Part shown: one piece after another, positions 1 to 8,539 of the stretch
How positions within the stretch are numbered: the first letter of the stretch is position 1
How the letters are laid out: every line of letters begins with the position of its first letter
The notes under the pieces: generated by a model
What the model saw: only the letters and a program-made list of their open reading frames with translations
Told to the model about the DNA's origin: nothing
Databases searched by the model: none
Program-made: the position numbers and the translations under genes
From: Saprospiraceae bacterium
GTDB taxonomy: Bacteria > Bacteroidota > Bacteroidia > Chitinophagales > Saprospiraceae
Direction: 5' to 3'
Assembly: GCA_013002625.1 (NCBI GenBank)
Contig: JABDJE010000076.1
Span: 1 to 9,968, forward strand
DNA: 9,968 nt

Positions 1-1179
1 GGTGAAGGCGTCTATGTATGGGATGCAGAAGGCAATAAGTACTTCGATTTTTTATCGGCTTATTCAGCCGTTAACCAAGGACATTGCCATCCTGGTATAA
101 TTCAAGCCCTTAAAGATCAGTCTGAAGTTCTGACGCTTACTTCACGTGCATTTTACAACGATATGTTGGGGCCTTATGAAAAATATATCACAGACTATTT
201 TAAATACGATAAGGTCCTTCCAATCAATACAGGTGTAGAAGCAGTTGAAACAGCCCTCAAGCTGTGTCGAAAGTGGGCCTATGAGAAAAAAGGTGTTCCT
301 TCGAATCAAGCCAAAATTATATTCGCTTCAGGAAACTTCCATGGAAGAACACTGAGCGTTATATCTGCCAGCGTCGATCCAGATGCAAGAAACAACTTTG
401 GACCCTACATGCCGGGTTATGAAATCATTCCATACAATGATATAACTGCGCTTGAATCAGCATTGAATGATCCAAATGCAGCTGGCTTTATTGTAGAACC
501 TATTCAAGGAGAAGCGGGTGTAATGGTGCCAGATGAAGGCTATTTGGCGAAAGCCAAAGCTTTATGCGAAAAATACAATGCTTTGTTTATAGCAGATGAG
601 GTGCAGACAGGTATTGCAAGAACAGGAAGGCTATTGGCCACCTGTGGTAATTGCAGCTGTGAAAAATCATGTGGACATCAGCCAGAAGTTAAACCCGATA
701 TTCTCATTTTGGGGAAAGCATTATCCGGTGGAGTGTTTCCAGTATCGGCTGTCTTGGCTAATGATGATATCATGTTGTGCATAAAGCCAGGAGAACATGG
801 ATCTACTTTTGGTGGCAATCCATTGGCCTGTGCCGTTGGGATTGCAGCATTAGAGGTGGTGCGTAATGAAGGCTTAGCTGAAAACGCCATGCGACTCGGC
901 GAGGTGTTCAGGGCTAGAATGCAGGCACTTGTAGAAAAATCTGATCTAGTTAATCTCGTACGTGGGAATGGCCTGCTTAATGCCATTGTAATCAATGATC
1001 ATGAAGAGAGTAAGACGGCCTGGAACATCTGTGTAGCCTTAAAAGAGAATGGCTTGCTGGCCAAGCCGACCCATGGTAATATCATTCGCTTTGCACCACC
1101 GCTAGTCATGACGGAGGAAGAAATACATGCGTGTTGCGATATCATCGAGAGAACTATTCTCAATTTTAATGTTAATTAA
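1..1179 (+). CDS. rocD: Ornithine--oxo-acid aminotransferase (5' end outside window)
   Basis: This is a PLP-dependent class-III aminotransferase that transfers the delta-amino group of ornithine to 2-oxoglutarate, giving glutamate semialdehyde/pyrroline-5-carboxylate and glutamate in arginine and proline metabolism; it should be cytosolic. The reading frame is open from base 1, and 392 codons are present. Homologous sequence begins well before the first in-frame ATG (163), so that ATG is internal and perhaps 20-30 N-terminal residues are missing. Family signatures, counted from base 1, are SAYSAVNQGHCHP near residue 20, TSRAFYN near 47, VEPIQGEAGV near 170, DEVQTG at D199, the Schiff-base lysine K239 in LGKALSGG, GEHGSTFGGNPLAC, and LAKPTHGNIIRFAPPL near the C-terminus. 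The sequence tracks animal ornithine aminotransferase closely. An extra segment with Cys at 215, 218, 220 and 224 sits just before the catalytic-lysine strand. No downstream gene is coupled to it. Confidence 0.95.
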   Translation, partial: GEGVYVWDAEGNKYFDFLSAYSAVNQGHCHPGIIQALKDQSEVLTLTSRAFYNDMLGPYEKYITDYFKYDKVLPINTGVEAVETALKLCRKWAYEKKGVPSNQAKIIFASGNFHGRTLSVISASVDPDARNNFGPYMPGYEIIPYNDITALESALNDPNAAGFIVEPIQGEAGVMVPDEGYLAKAKALCEKYNALFIADEVQTGIARTGRLLATCGNCSCEKSCGHQPEVKPDILILGKALSGGVFPVSAVLANDDIMLCIKPGEHGSTFGGNPLACAVGIAALEVVRNEGLAENAMRLGEVFRARMQALVEKSDLVNLVRGNGLLNAIVINDHEESKTAWNICVALKENGLLAKPTHGNIIRFAPPLVMTEEEIHACCDIIERTILNFNVN

Positions 1180-1212
1180 TATCGTATATAAAATTTTATT
1201 AATATAATTGCG

Positions 1213-1243
1213 TTGGTACAATAGTCTGATTCCGCTATCTTTA
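1213..1243 (+). promoter_or_regulatory. Possible Bacteroidota-type promoter for the TPR/barrel unit
   Basis: TATCTTTA at 1236-1243 matches seven of eight positions of the Bacteroidota -7 element TAnnTTTG. A TTG at 1213-1215 lies 20 bases upstream, a distance suitable for the -33 element. Transcription would begin about ten bases before the ATG at 1260, so the leader would be very short. Such motifs arise easily in AT-rich DNA, so this is a candidate only. Confidence 0.35.
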
Positions 1244-1259
1244 TATATTAATAATTTTC

Positions 1260-4200
1260 ATGATACGAAAAAATTTACGCCAGCTACTGGTGGCGGTTGC
1301 CCTGATTTCTTATTCAGGACTTCACAGTCAGGTAAGTTTATATACGACTGATCATTCATTTTTCTTTCCGCAAGGTGAGGACTATTTCGATAGTGCAATG
1401 TTTGGGCTGTCATTACAAGCTTATGAAGCAGATGCGGCTTTAACCGCCGATGGCAATGCCGCCTTGAGTTCATACAATATCGATGAGACCCGGTCCATTG
1501 ACCTTATGTTAGAGCGTATTGCGTTGAGCAATAACCCAGGTGAAATATCTTCTTTATACAAGACGATTGCACAATATTACTTTTTAAATAAAGATTACCG
1601 GACTGCCAGATCTTATTATGAAGGTCTGAATGCCGATTGGCTCAGTACGTCGGAAAAAGAGTTTGTGGATTTCAGAATCGGCTATTGTCATATTACTGAA
1701 AAAAGATTCACCGATGCGCTGACCTATTTCAATAAAGCAAGAAATTATAATGGCCCACATTATATCGATGCAGCATATTATTCGGGGATTTGCAATTACT
1801 TCATGAACAATAAGGAAGCTGCAATCGATGCTTTTGAAGAAGTTCAGAATGCGACGCGATACAGAAAGCTGATTCCTTATTATCTGGCCCAAATATATTT
1901 TAAAGATGGTGCCTACGATGATGCAATTGTATATGCCAAGCGAAAATTGGAGAGCGGGTCTGCCAATGCATCTGCCATGCATAAAATATTAGGACTGTCC
2001 TATTTGGCTAAGTCTGATTACACGAACGCATTGATCCATTTAGATGCCTATGCCAAACAGGCCAATAAGCTGACAGAAAATGAATTCTATCAGATAGCCA
2101 TAACACATTACAATCTTGGGCAGTATGATGAATCCATTCCCTTTTTTAAGGAACTCAGTTATCAGGCTTCCGAAATCGGACAGGTATCCAACTATTTACT
2201 AGGGAGTATTTATCTTAATAAAGATGAGCAGCGCAATGCACAAGGTGCATTTAAACAGGCTTTTAAATACAGTTTCTTCGATGACATCAAATCTGAGTCA
2301 GAATTTCTTTATTACAAGATATCGGCTCAACTCGGAGAAGAGCGTGCTGCATTGACAGGGCTTTCTCAAATTAAACCAGAACATCCAAATTATTCTGAGG
2401 CACAAGACCTTCTATCCGAACTGATACTGAGAACGAAGGATTATGCAATGGCTATTCAGGTCATCGACGGTATGGCCGAAAAGTCTCCAAAAATTCTAAA
2501 CAGCTATAAAACGATTACCTATGATTATGGTATTCTTTTTCTGACTGATAATAATTTTCATAGTGCTTTAAGCTACCTGACTATAAGTAAGGACGTTCCC
2601 GGAGATGAAGCGCTTGACAATGAAACAAGTTTTTGGTTGGCCTATGGTCATGATCAAGTAGAAGATGAAACCAAGAGCCGAAAAGCTTTAGAAGAGTATC
2701 TGGCTTCTGGAGATAATACCTACAGGTTCAAAGCCATGTACATGCAAGCCTATAATGAGATTGAAGATAAAGAGTTCAACAATGCAAAGGCGACCCTGGA
2801 GACTTCATTGGATGTCTACAATATCGATACAGACGACAAAGCTTTATTTGATGACGTTGCTGTCCGATTGGCCGATCTTGAGTTGCTGGATAACAATTAT
2901 GAAACAGCAATTGAGTACTACGATCTTGCGATTGAAAATGGTGCTGCTGAATCGGATTATATTCTATATCAAAAGGCTATTATTTATGGTGTAAATAATC
3001 AGGTGCTGGATAAACTGACGAGCCTTGAAAGTCTTATCAAAGATTATCCGGAATCAAGTTACCGGGACGATGCTTTGTTTGAAATCGGTGAATCCTTACT
3101 TGATCTAAAGAAAAACAATGAAGCATATCGTGTGTATAAATCGCTGGTAGAGGAATTTGGGGATGATTCTGAATATGCTCCATTAAGTTACCTAAGGCAA
3201 GGATTAATCAGTTATAATCAAGGCGATATTGATGCTGCATTGTTAAATTACAAGCGTTGTCTGAACCTTACAGATAACGCTGAACAAAAGAGGCAGGCTC
3301 TGTTGGCTATCGAAGAAATCTATGTTAATGATATCGGTGATCCTGCGGCTTATTTTGATTTCGCTGAAAATGTGGCAGGATTCAAAATCGACGCATTTAA
3401 GAAGGACTCTATAAGCTATTATCAGGGCTTTAATGCATACAGCGAAAGCAAGTTCGAAGCTGCTGTCAGCTTACTTGGCAACTATCTTGAGAGCTATGAC
3501 AATGGTTTTTACAGAGAGGAAGCACATTACTATAAAGCAGAATCCTATGTACTCCTTAAGAATTATAAAGACGCCTTTTACCATTATGAGCAGCTGATAA
3601 AAAATAAAGAGTCACAGTTTTATAATGGATCATTAAAAAAGGCAGCATTAATTGCATTCAATTATCTCAAGGACTTTGAACGTTCTTACCAATTATTCAA
3701 TGCGTGGACAGGTTTGGAAAGTGAACTTGACATCGAAGTATATGAATCTGCTCTTTATAGTGCATTTGTAATTGGTGCTGAAGAAGGCATAATTAAATAC
3801 GGAGAGTACATCGCAAATGCGCCCGAGGCAAGTGCTCAAAGTAAGGCTACGGCATATTTTAATATGGGTAAGTTGTTTGAACGTAAAGAAGAATACGAAA
3901 TAGCAATTGAACAGTTCAATAAAGTGATTGAGCTTTCAGGGAATAGCCAATCTGCTGAGGCAAGTTTCAGCATCTCGAGAATTTACTTCAACGAGGAGAA
4001 ATATGACCTTGCTGAGGAACAGGCATTTGAGACAACACAGCACGCCTCCAATTATCCGTTTTGGGTAGCCAAAAGTCTAATACTCATAGGAGATATTTAC
4101 ACAATAAAAGAAGATTACCTCAACGCATCTGCAGCCTACGAATCTGTTATTGAAAATTTTACAGAAAATCCAGAATTAATCAATGCGGCAAAAACACAAC

Positions 4201-4289
4201 TGGAAAAATTAAACCAAAAAATTGAAGGAAGCAGCCGTATTAAACAAGATGAGGGCATTGAACTTATTCAAAAAGACAGCATCAAATGA
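1260..4289 (+). CDS. Large exported TPR-repeat protein
   Basis: This is a 1009-residue protein that I cannot name. It starts with a signal peptide: positively charged MIRKNLR, a hydrophobic stretch at 8-20, and probable cleavage after LHS so that Q24 is the new N-terminus. No lipobox cysteine is seen, so a soluble periplasmic location is likely. The rest is almost wholly alpha-helical tetratricopeptide-like repeats. Clear units are YYFLNKDYRTARSYYE (106-121), GYCHITEKRFTDALTYF (141-157), YFKDGAYDDAIVYAK (213-227), YNLGQYDESIPFFKEL (284-299), LLDNNYETAIEYYDLAI (542-558), YVLLKNYKDAFYHYEQLI (763-780), LFERKEEYEIAIEQFNKVI (872-890) and YTIKEDYLNASAAYESVI (947-964). The composition is rich in Tyr, Glu and Asp. 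TPR superhelices bind peptides or scaffold complexes. The stop overlaps the next gene's start by four bases (ATGA), so the barrel gene is its likely partner. No Shine-Dalgarno sequence precedes the ATG. Confidence 0.88.
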   Translation: MIRKNLRQLLVAVALISYSGLHSQVSLYTTDHSFFFPQGEDYFDSAMFGLSLQAYEADAALTADGNAALSSYNIDETRSIDLMLERIALSNNPGEISSLYKTIAQYYFLNKDYRTARSYYEGLNADWLSTSEKEFVDFRIGYCHITEKRFTDALTYFNKARNYNGPHYIDAAYYSGICNYFMNNKEAAIDAFEEVQNATRYRKLIPYYLAQIYFKDGAYDDAIVYAKRKLESGSANASAMHKILGLSYLAKSDYTNALIHLDAYAKQANKLTENEFYQIAITHYNLGQYDESIPFFKELSYQASEIGQVSNYLLGSIYLNKDEQRNAQGAFKQAFKYSFFDDIKSESEFLYYKISAQLGEERAALTGLSQIKPEHPNYSEAQDLLSELILRTKDYAMAIQVIDGMAEKSPKILNSYKTITYDYGILFLTDNNFHSALSYLTISKDVPGDEALDNETSFWLAYGHDQVEDETKSRKALEEYLASGDNTYRFKAMYMQAYNEIEDKEFNNAKATLETSLDVYNIDTDDKALFDDVAVRLADLELLDNNYETAIEYYDLAIENGAAESDYILYQKAIIYGVNNQVLDKLTSLESLIKDYPESSYRDDALFEIGESLLDLKKNNEAYRVYKSLVEEFGDDSEYAPLSYLRQGLISYNQGDIDAALLNYKRCLNLTDNAEQKRQALLAIEEIYVNDIGDPAAYFDFAENVAGFKIDAFKKDSISYYQGFNAYSESKFEAAVSLLGNYLESYDNGFYREEAHYYKAESYVLLKNYKDAFYHYEQLIKNKESQFYNGSLKKAALIAFNYLKDFERSYQLFNAWTGLESELDIEVYESALYSAFVIGAEEGIIKYGEYIANAPEASAQSKATAYFNMGKLFERKEEYEIAIEQFNKVIELSGNSQSAEASFSISRIYFNEEKYDLAEEQAFETTQHASNYPFWVAKSLILIGDIYTIKEDYLNASAAYESVIENFTENPELINAAKTQLEKLNQKIEGSSRIKQDEGIELIQKDSIK

Positions 4290-5911
4290 AACGATTATAT
4301 ATTTTAATAATAGTACTTTTCTGCCTACCCTACCTACATGGTCAGGACACCATTGCACTGCCTTCAGACCAGGTAGAGGTGGTTAAAAATTATGAGGCCA
4401 TTATTCTACAGGCGCGTAAAAAAACTTTCAGTGTAGATCCTACGCAAAGGGATTATGACCCTATTGTCTTTAATTACGCAAAAAAGAATCCAAAGGTGAT
4501 TGAATTCGAACGTCCTGCGCCCATAATTCAAGCACTATCATACCGGGCGGAAGATGATCGCCCAGAAGATGTGAAGGATGGAACTGTCTATGGCAGTTAC
4601 GGAACATTGAATACGCTTAATGCTGGTGCAGCATTTCATTATTATATAGAAGATTGGATCGAAGCAGGTTTTCAGGTTGATCACTTCTCGGCTAAGGATA
4701 ATGATATCGCATTTCAAAAAATGGGCAAAACAGAAGCCAGCGTTTATGGAGGTTATTATCTGAACCCAAGAACCAAGGTAAAGCTTAATTTACATGGTGG
4801 CTTTGATCGATTTAATACAGGTGCATTGGCCATTCCGGATTCAATATTCAGTACACAGGAAATCAACGAATATGGTGCTAATTTGAATTTTTCGCATACC
4901 TCATTTGAAAACCTTGGACTTGTAGTAAGAAGTCAGCTCGATTTCAACAGAATTGACGTGCGACATGATTCATTGAATGAGTCGTTACTGGGCGCAAGAA
5001 TTTCTATTCTGAAAAGTATCAATGATAAAATTAATCTTGAAATTCCTACGCATCTAACTCAATTGATGGGGGCATTCGATGAAAATTACTTTGATCTTAA
5101 GTTGACGCCCAAAGTTCGATTTAAAGCAGATAAATACTTCGGATACGTGGGGGCCTTGTTCGTAACAGGAACAGAAATTTCGGCGTTTCGACCATTGGTG
5201 CATTTAACACTGCCTAAGTTATTCGAAGAGGTCAATGTCCACGTATTCGCCAAAGCTGAATACAGCAGGAATGGATTTCACAGCCTGATCAGCGATAACC
5301 CTTATTTAATTCCTTCCTCGGCATTTTTTTACAGCCCTGAGATCATATCAAAATATGGGTTTAGTCTTGATCGCGATATCAATAGATTAAATGTATTTCT
5401 GTCAACGTCTTATGTAAGGTTGGATAGTACGGTCAATTATCAGTTCAGCGCGGTGGCCGCCCGAAGGTTTGTCACACAGGTTGTGGACAGATCTGAGATT
5501 AATATTAAGGCTAAACTTTCATATCGACTTTCATCAAGCTTTGTTGCACGTACATTTTTGAAAAGGAGAATATTCATTGAAGATGATATCGTAGTGACCT
5601 ATGTGCCTGAATGGACAGTTGGTGGCGCACTTGATTATAAATCATTGAACAAGAAGCTAGACCTTTCATTGAGTTTGAAATACTTATCCTCACGTAATTA
5701 CTCCATCTTCCCAAGTGGCATTGGTGAGCCTGCACCATCTCCAATGGATGGGTTTATGGATGTTTCAGCATCTGCGACCTACCGGATCAATCCGAGTGTT
5801 GAAGTATTTGCGCGCGGCACCAATTTGCTTGCACCGGATGGCGCACAAATTTGGTTCGGACATCCGATATTCGAAAGACAAATTTGGGGTGGTCTGCGGG
5901 TAAATATATAG
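4286..5911 (+). CDS. Outer-membrane beta-barrel protein, TonB-receptor-like, no plug
   Basis: This 541-residue protein has a signal peptide (MKRLY, then a hydrophobic core to about residue 17, with probable cleavage before Q20). Next comes a linker at about 25-95 of the type VEVVKNYEAIILQA... and VIEFERPAPIIQAL, which I associate with small TonB-receptor-like barrels of Bacteroidota. From about residue 100 onwards it alternates polar and aromatic/hydrophobic residues in short amphipathic strands with turns, as in an outer-membrane barrel. The C-terminal part (YRINPSVEVFARGTNLL, then RQIWGGLRVNI) resembles the closing strands of TonB-dependent receptors. It is too short for a standard receptor, which usually exceeds 650 residues, and I see no plug domain or TonB box. 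Translation is probably coupled to the TPR gene through the ATGA overlap. Substrate is unknown. Cys13 lies in the signal peptide but lacks a proper lipobox. Confidence 0.8.
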   Translation: MKRLYILIIVLFCLPYLHGQDTIALPSDQVEVVKNYEAIILQARKKTFSVDPTQRDYDPIVFNYAKKNPKVIEFERPAPIIQALSYRAEDDRPEDVKDGTVYGSYGTLNTLNAGAAFHYYIEDWIEAGFQVDHFSAKDNDIAFQKMGKTEASVYGGYYLNPRTKVKLNLHGGFDRFNTGALAIPDSIFSTQEINEYGANLNFSHTSFENLGLVVRSQLDFNRIDVRHDSLNESLLGARISILKSINDKINLEIPTHLTQLMGAFDENYFDLKLTPKVRFKADKYFGYVGALFVTGTEISAFRPLVHLTLPKLFEEVNVHVFAKAEYSRNGFHSLISDNPYLIPSSAFFYSPEIISKYGFSLDRDINRLNVFLSTSYVRLDSTVNYQFSAVAARRFVTQVVDRSEINIKAKLSYRLSSSFVARTFLKRRIFIEDDIVVTYVPEWTVGGALDYKSLNKKLDLSLSLKYLSSRNYSIFPSGIGEPAPSPMDGFMDVSASATYRINPSVEVFARGTNLLAPDGAQIWFGHPIFERQIWGGLRVNI

Positions 5912-8533
5912 CTACTTATTTTTGAATCCGATACTTTCCTTCTTGAAAATATCGCTGTCGCTTTGGGCGGATACATGCTTGAGATCTTCTAGTGTAATCT
6001 CATTGGTATTGCTGCTGTCTTTAACTTTTTGATGCGCAATACGCAGATTCTGGTTCTTGATGATATCCAATACGATTTTCCTGACCTCTCGGGCATTACC
6101 GAAATATTTATTACGCCCCTGGTGCAAATCAATTAATTGATCGTAGAGCAAATCTCTGGCTGGCGTCTGGAGCCTGTATCCATTTTGCTCTATCATAGAT
6201 CCTGCGATTTCCAGAAGCTGCTCCGGAGAATAATCTTCAAACTTCAAAACTTTGTCGAATCGTGATCGTAGTCCCGGGTTTGCTTTAAGGAAGACCTCCA
6301 TATTATCCGGATAGCCAGCCGCAAAAACAAAGAACTCTCCCCGGTTGTCTTCCATACGCTTGAGAATGGTCTGTATCGCTTCATTGCCATAATCCCCCTG
6401 TAAGCCATTGAAATTACTTAGCGCATAAGCTTCATCAATGAAAAGTACGCCGCCATAAGCTTCATTAATGCGTTCATTGGTTTTGATGGCGGTCTGTCCT
6501 ATATAACCTGCTACCAATCCCTGACGATCTGTCTCAATAATATGACCACGTTCGAGTAAGCCAAGGGCCTTGTAAATTTTAGTTAGTATTCTTGCGACTG
6601 TAGTTTTACCTGTCCCTGGATTTCCGATAAAGACGGTATGTAAATAAAAGTTATTCAATACATTTTTACCGGTGCTCTTGTGGTAGTTGACAATATCCAC
6701 CAGGTTGTATATTTCCTTTTTGATATTATCCATTCCAATCAACTCATCCAGTTCTGCCAAAGAGAGTTTGAGCAGTTCCTGATCGACCGGAATTTCTGGT
6801 ACAGTTGTCTGGCGTTTAAGATTAATATTATTGACATCTTCGAGCTTGATCAGGTTTAAATCGCGCTTTGTCAAACTTGAAGTATCATCGGTGGCCATTA
6901 CCCGCAAGCCCAGGTTGATCTTGGCTTTTTCAACCAGGTCAAAAACAAATCTGGCATTTCCAAAATTAGCATCCCGATTACGATAGGCATCGATAATCAT
7001 CTCAGCAATCTTGGTTTTACCTGCCTTTGAAAAGTAGACACCTTGTTGCTGTGCGGCATGACCCCCAATTTCAATCAATTCCTGAGGAAGGTAGTCAGGG
7101 AATTCAAAGTGATGTTTGAATCTTGACTTTAAACCAGGATTGGAGTTAATAAAATGAAGCATTTCCTTTGGATAACCGGCTACTATAATGGCGAGATCAC
7201 CTTGACCATTCGACATTTCTTTCACAAGTATTTCAATGGCTTCGCGGCCAAAATCTTTACTATCGTCATTAGACCTTGCCAGGGCATAGGCTTCATCTAT
7301 AAAGAGGACGCCTCCGCGCGCTTTTGTGATTGCTGCTTTAACTTTAGGTGCTGTCTGTCCGATATACTCACCCACCAGATCACTTCGATCCACTTCATGC
7401 ACATGGCCTTTTGACAGCAGGCCCATGTTTTTATAAATGGCACCCATCATTTTTGCAACAGTCGTCTTACCTGTACCAGGATTACCGGTGAATACTGAAT
7501 GTATATTTATCTCATCTTCTTCCTTGAGTCCACGCTCCTTTCTTAATTGAAGGTATTTGATGTAGTTGGAGTGATCTGATATTTGCTTTTTAATACTGTG
7601 CAATCCAATCAGGGCATTGAACTTGTCTAGGACTTCATCATAACTCTGTTCAATTTTCGATTCTGCTTGAATGAGAATGGATTTATCATCCTGAAATACC
7701 TGAATTTGATTGACGCCTTCTATTTCATCATAATCCACTTCAAATGGCACGACGGCAATGACCTTGTCCATAAAGACAAGTTCTGCAGTGTATTTTCCCA
7801 TACGCCAGGAACCTCTGATATTACTCCCCCAGCCTGCCGTGATATTTAGATGCTGATCTTTGGGTTTGAATTTAACGAGTTTGGTAACCTGGCCTTTAAG
7901 TTCACGTGCCTGATTGTAGAACTTAAGGAACAATTCGCAGTTCCATCGCAGTTTTTGTTCTTTGTTCTTAAGCTTTAGCTCGGTATATATGTAACGGGTT
8001 TGGTCTGTTGAAAATATGCGTAGATATCTTCTGCTTGCTTCGTCGACGTCTTCAAACGACCCTTCATAGAGCTTTAAAGATTGTAATTCAACTCTATCAT
8101 CCCAAATGTCAGACCAGGAATCACCAAATTCTTCGACATAAAAGTATTTCGTGGCTATTTTCTCTCCTTCAATCCAGGCTTCCCAATAATAGGTGCCTCT
8201 TTTCCAAAATGAACCCTCTTTCTTATTGCCCCATCCTTCCCGGATATAGACAATGTTGTCTTGTTTACTGACCTTCTTATTGAACTCTAGATTGCAAATC
8301 TTCTTTTTACGAGTGGATTCAAAACATTTCAGTTCTACATTTATATTCCAGGCTTTTTCATCAAATCTTTTGTTGTAAAAGGCGAGTTCAGCATAGATAT
8401 AACTGCAAGTATTGCCATTAAACACCTGTCGGTATTTCTTCTTGTTGTCCGCTAACCATTCGGTTGAGGCATAGACGTTGAGTTCCTTGAACTTATAGTT
8501 TTTTATATGCTTTATATCCTTATCTTCGGCCAT
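5912..8533 (-). CDS. Tandem CbbX/SpoVK-type AAA+ ATPase with duplicated N-terminal domain
   Basis: This is an 873-residue, probably cytosolic AAA+ protein with no signal peptide or membrane segment. Residues 17-135 and 152-269 are two copies of an unrecognised, probably beta-rich domain. The first ATPase domain (about 300-546) has Walker A GNPGTGKTT (350-358), pore-loop-like YIGQTA from Y390, Walker B LFIDEAYAL with D413/E414, an Arg-finger candidate R471 in NPGLKSRF, and GNAR (525-528). The second (about 590-834) repeats the set: GNPGTGKTT (637-645), Y677, D700/E701, R758 and GNAR (812-815). Both domains therefore look active. The family includes the Rubisco activase CbbX, SpoVK and the ESX protein EccA, which remodel protein complexes; the client here is unknown. 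The start is supported by AGGA six bases upstream. The gene ends directly against the barrel gene, tail to tail, and is divergent from the ferredoxin gene. Confidence 0.9.
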   Translation of the reverse strand: MAEDKDIKHIKNYKFKELNVYASTEWLADNKKKYRQVFNGNTCSYIYAELAFYNKRFDEKAWNINVELKCFESTRKKKICNLEFNKKVSKQDNIVYIREGWGNKKEGSFWKRGTYYWEAWIEGEKIATKYFYVEEFGDSWSDIWDDRVELQSLKLYEGSFEDVDEASRRYLRIFSTDQTRYIYTELKLKNKEQKLRWNCELFLKFYNQARELKGQVTKLVKFKPKDQHLNITAGWGSNIRGSWRMGKYTAELVFMDKVIAVVPFEVDYDEIEGVNQIQVFQDDKSILIQAESKIEQSYDEVLDKFNALIGLHSIKKQISDHSNYIKYLQLRKERGLKEEDEINIHSVFTGNPGTGKTTVAKMMGAIYKNMGLLSKGHVHEVDRSDLVGEYIGQTAPKVKAAITKARGGVLFIDEAYALARSNDDSKDFGREAIEILVKEMSNGQGDLAIIVAGYPKEMLHFINSNPGLKSRFKHHFEFPDYLPQELIEIGGHAAQQQGVYFSKAGKTKIAEMIIDAYRNRDANFGNARFVFDLVEKAKINLGLRVMATDDTSSLTKRDLNLIKLEDVNNINLKRQTTVPEIPVDQELLKLSLAELDELIGMDNIKKEIYNLVDIVNYHKSTGKNVLNNFYLHTVFIGNPGTGKTTVARILTKIYKALGLLERGHIIETDRQGLVAGYIGQTAIKTNERINEAYGGVLFIDEAYALSNFNGLQGDYGNEAIQTILKRMEDNRGEFFVFAAGYPDNMEVFLKANPGLRSRFDKVLKFEDYSPEQLLEIAGSMIEQNGYRLQTPARDLLYDQLIDLHQGRNKYFGNAREVRKIVLDIIKNQNLRIAHQKVKDSSNTNEITLEDLKHVSAQSDSDIFKKESIGFKNK
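7727..8485 (-). repeat. Two tandem copies of an unknown domain in the AAA+ protein
   Basis: Copy 1 is residues 17-135 (bases 8485-8129) and copy 2 is residues 152-269 (bases 8080-7727), a period of about 135 residues. Matching pairs are KKYRQVFNGNTCSYIYAEL with RRYLRIFSTDQTRYIYTEL, AWNINVELKCF with RWNCELFLKFY, and REGWGNKKEGSFWKRGTYYW with TAGWGSNIRGSWRMGKYTAE; both end in IA...F.V followed by acidic residues. The copies have diverged well beyond a recent DNA duplication. The pattern of short strands with conserved Trp and Gly suggests a beta-sandwich, which is inference. Confidence 0.85.
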
Positions 8534-8539
8534 TCAAAT

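Noticed and set aside
678..995. 105-codon minus-strand open frame inside the aminotransferase gene
   Set aside because: It lies wholly antisense to a strongly conserved enzyme gene, and its translation shows no domain or compositional sign of a real protein.
163..1179. Taking ATG 163 as the true start of the aminotransferase
   Set aside because: The same frame is open to base 1 and encodes conserved aminotransferase sequence (SAYSAVNQGHCHP, TSRAF), so this methionine is internal.
1176..1205. AT-rich palindrome ATAAAATTTTAT (1188-1199) with flanking TTAATAT repeats as a terminator for the aminotransferase gene
   Set aside because: The palindrome is perfect but has no GC pairs, no loop and no convincing downstream T-run; it would make a very weak RNA hairpin.
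1584..1982. 132-codon minus-strand open frame inside the TPR gene
   Set aside because: It is antisense to well-formed TPR repeats, with no recognisable motif and no gene-start signals.
4310..4330. Cysteine in the barrel protein's signal peptide as a lipoprotein anchor
   Set aside because: The residues before it (VLF) do not fit a lipobox, and the hydrophobic core continues past it to a better cleavage site before Q20.
5929..5954. CGATA/TATCG inverted repeat near the convergent junction as a shared terminator
   Set aside because: The stem is only five pairs with a 16-base loop, and it lies inside the AAA+ coding sequence.
7154..8271. Plus-strand open frames (7154-7414, 7667-7849, 8008-8271) opposite the AAA+ gene
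   Set aside because: All are antisense to the AAA+ gene; the sense strand carries canonical ATPase motifs and a duplicated domain that fully account for the sequence.
5912..8533. AAA+ protein as a defence or type VII secretion component
   Set aside because: No nuclease, toxin, ESX or phage-related gene is nearby, and the head domain does not look like the TPR head of EccA.
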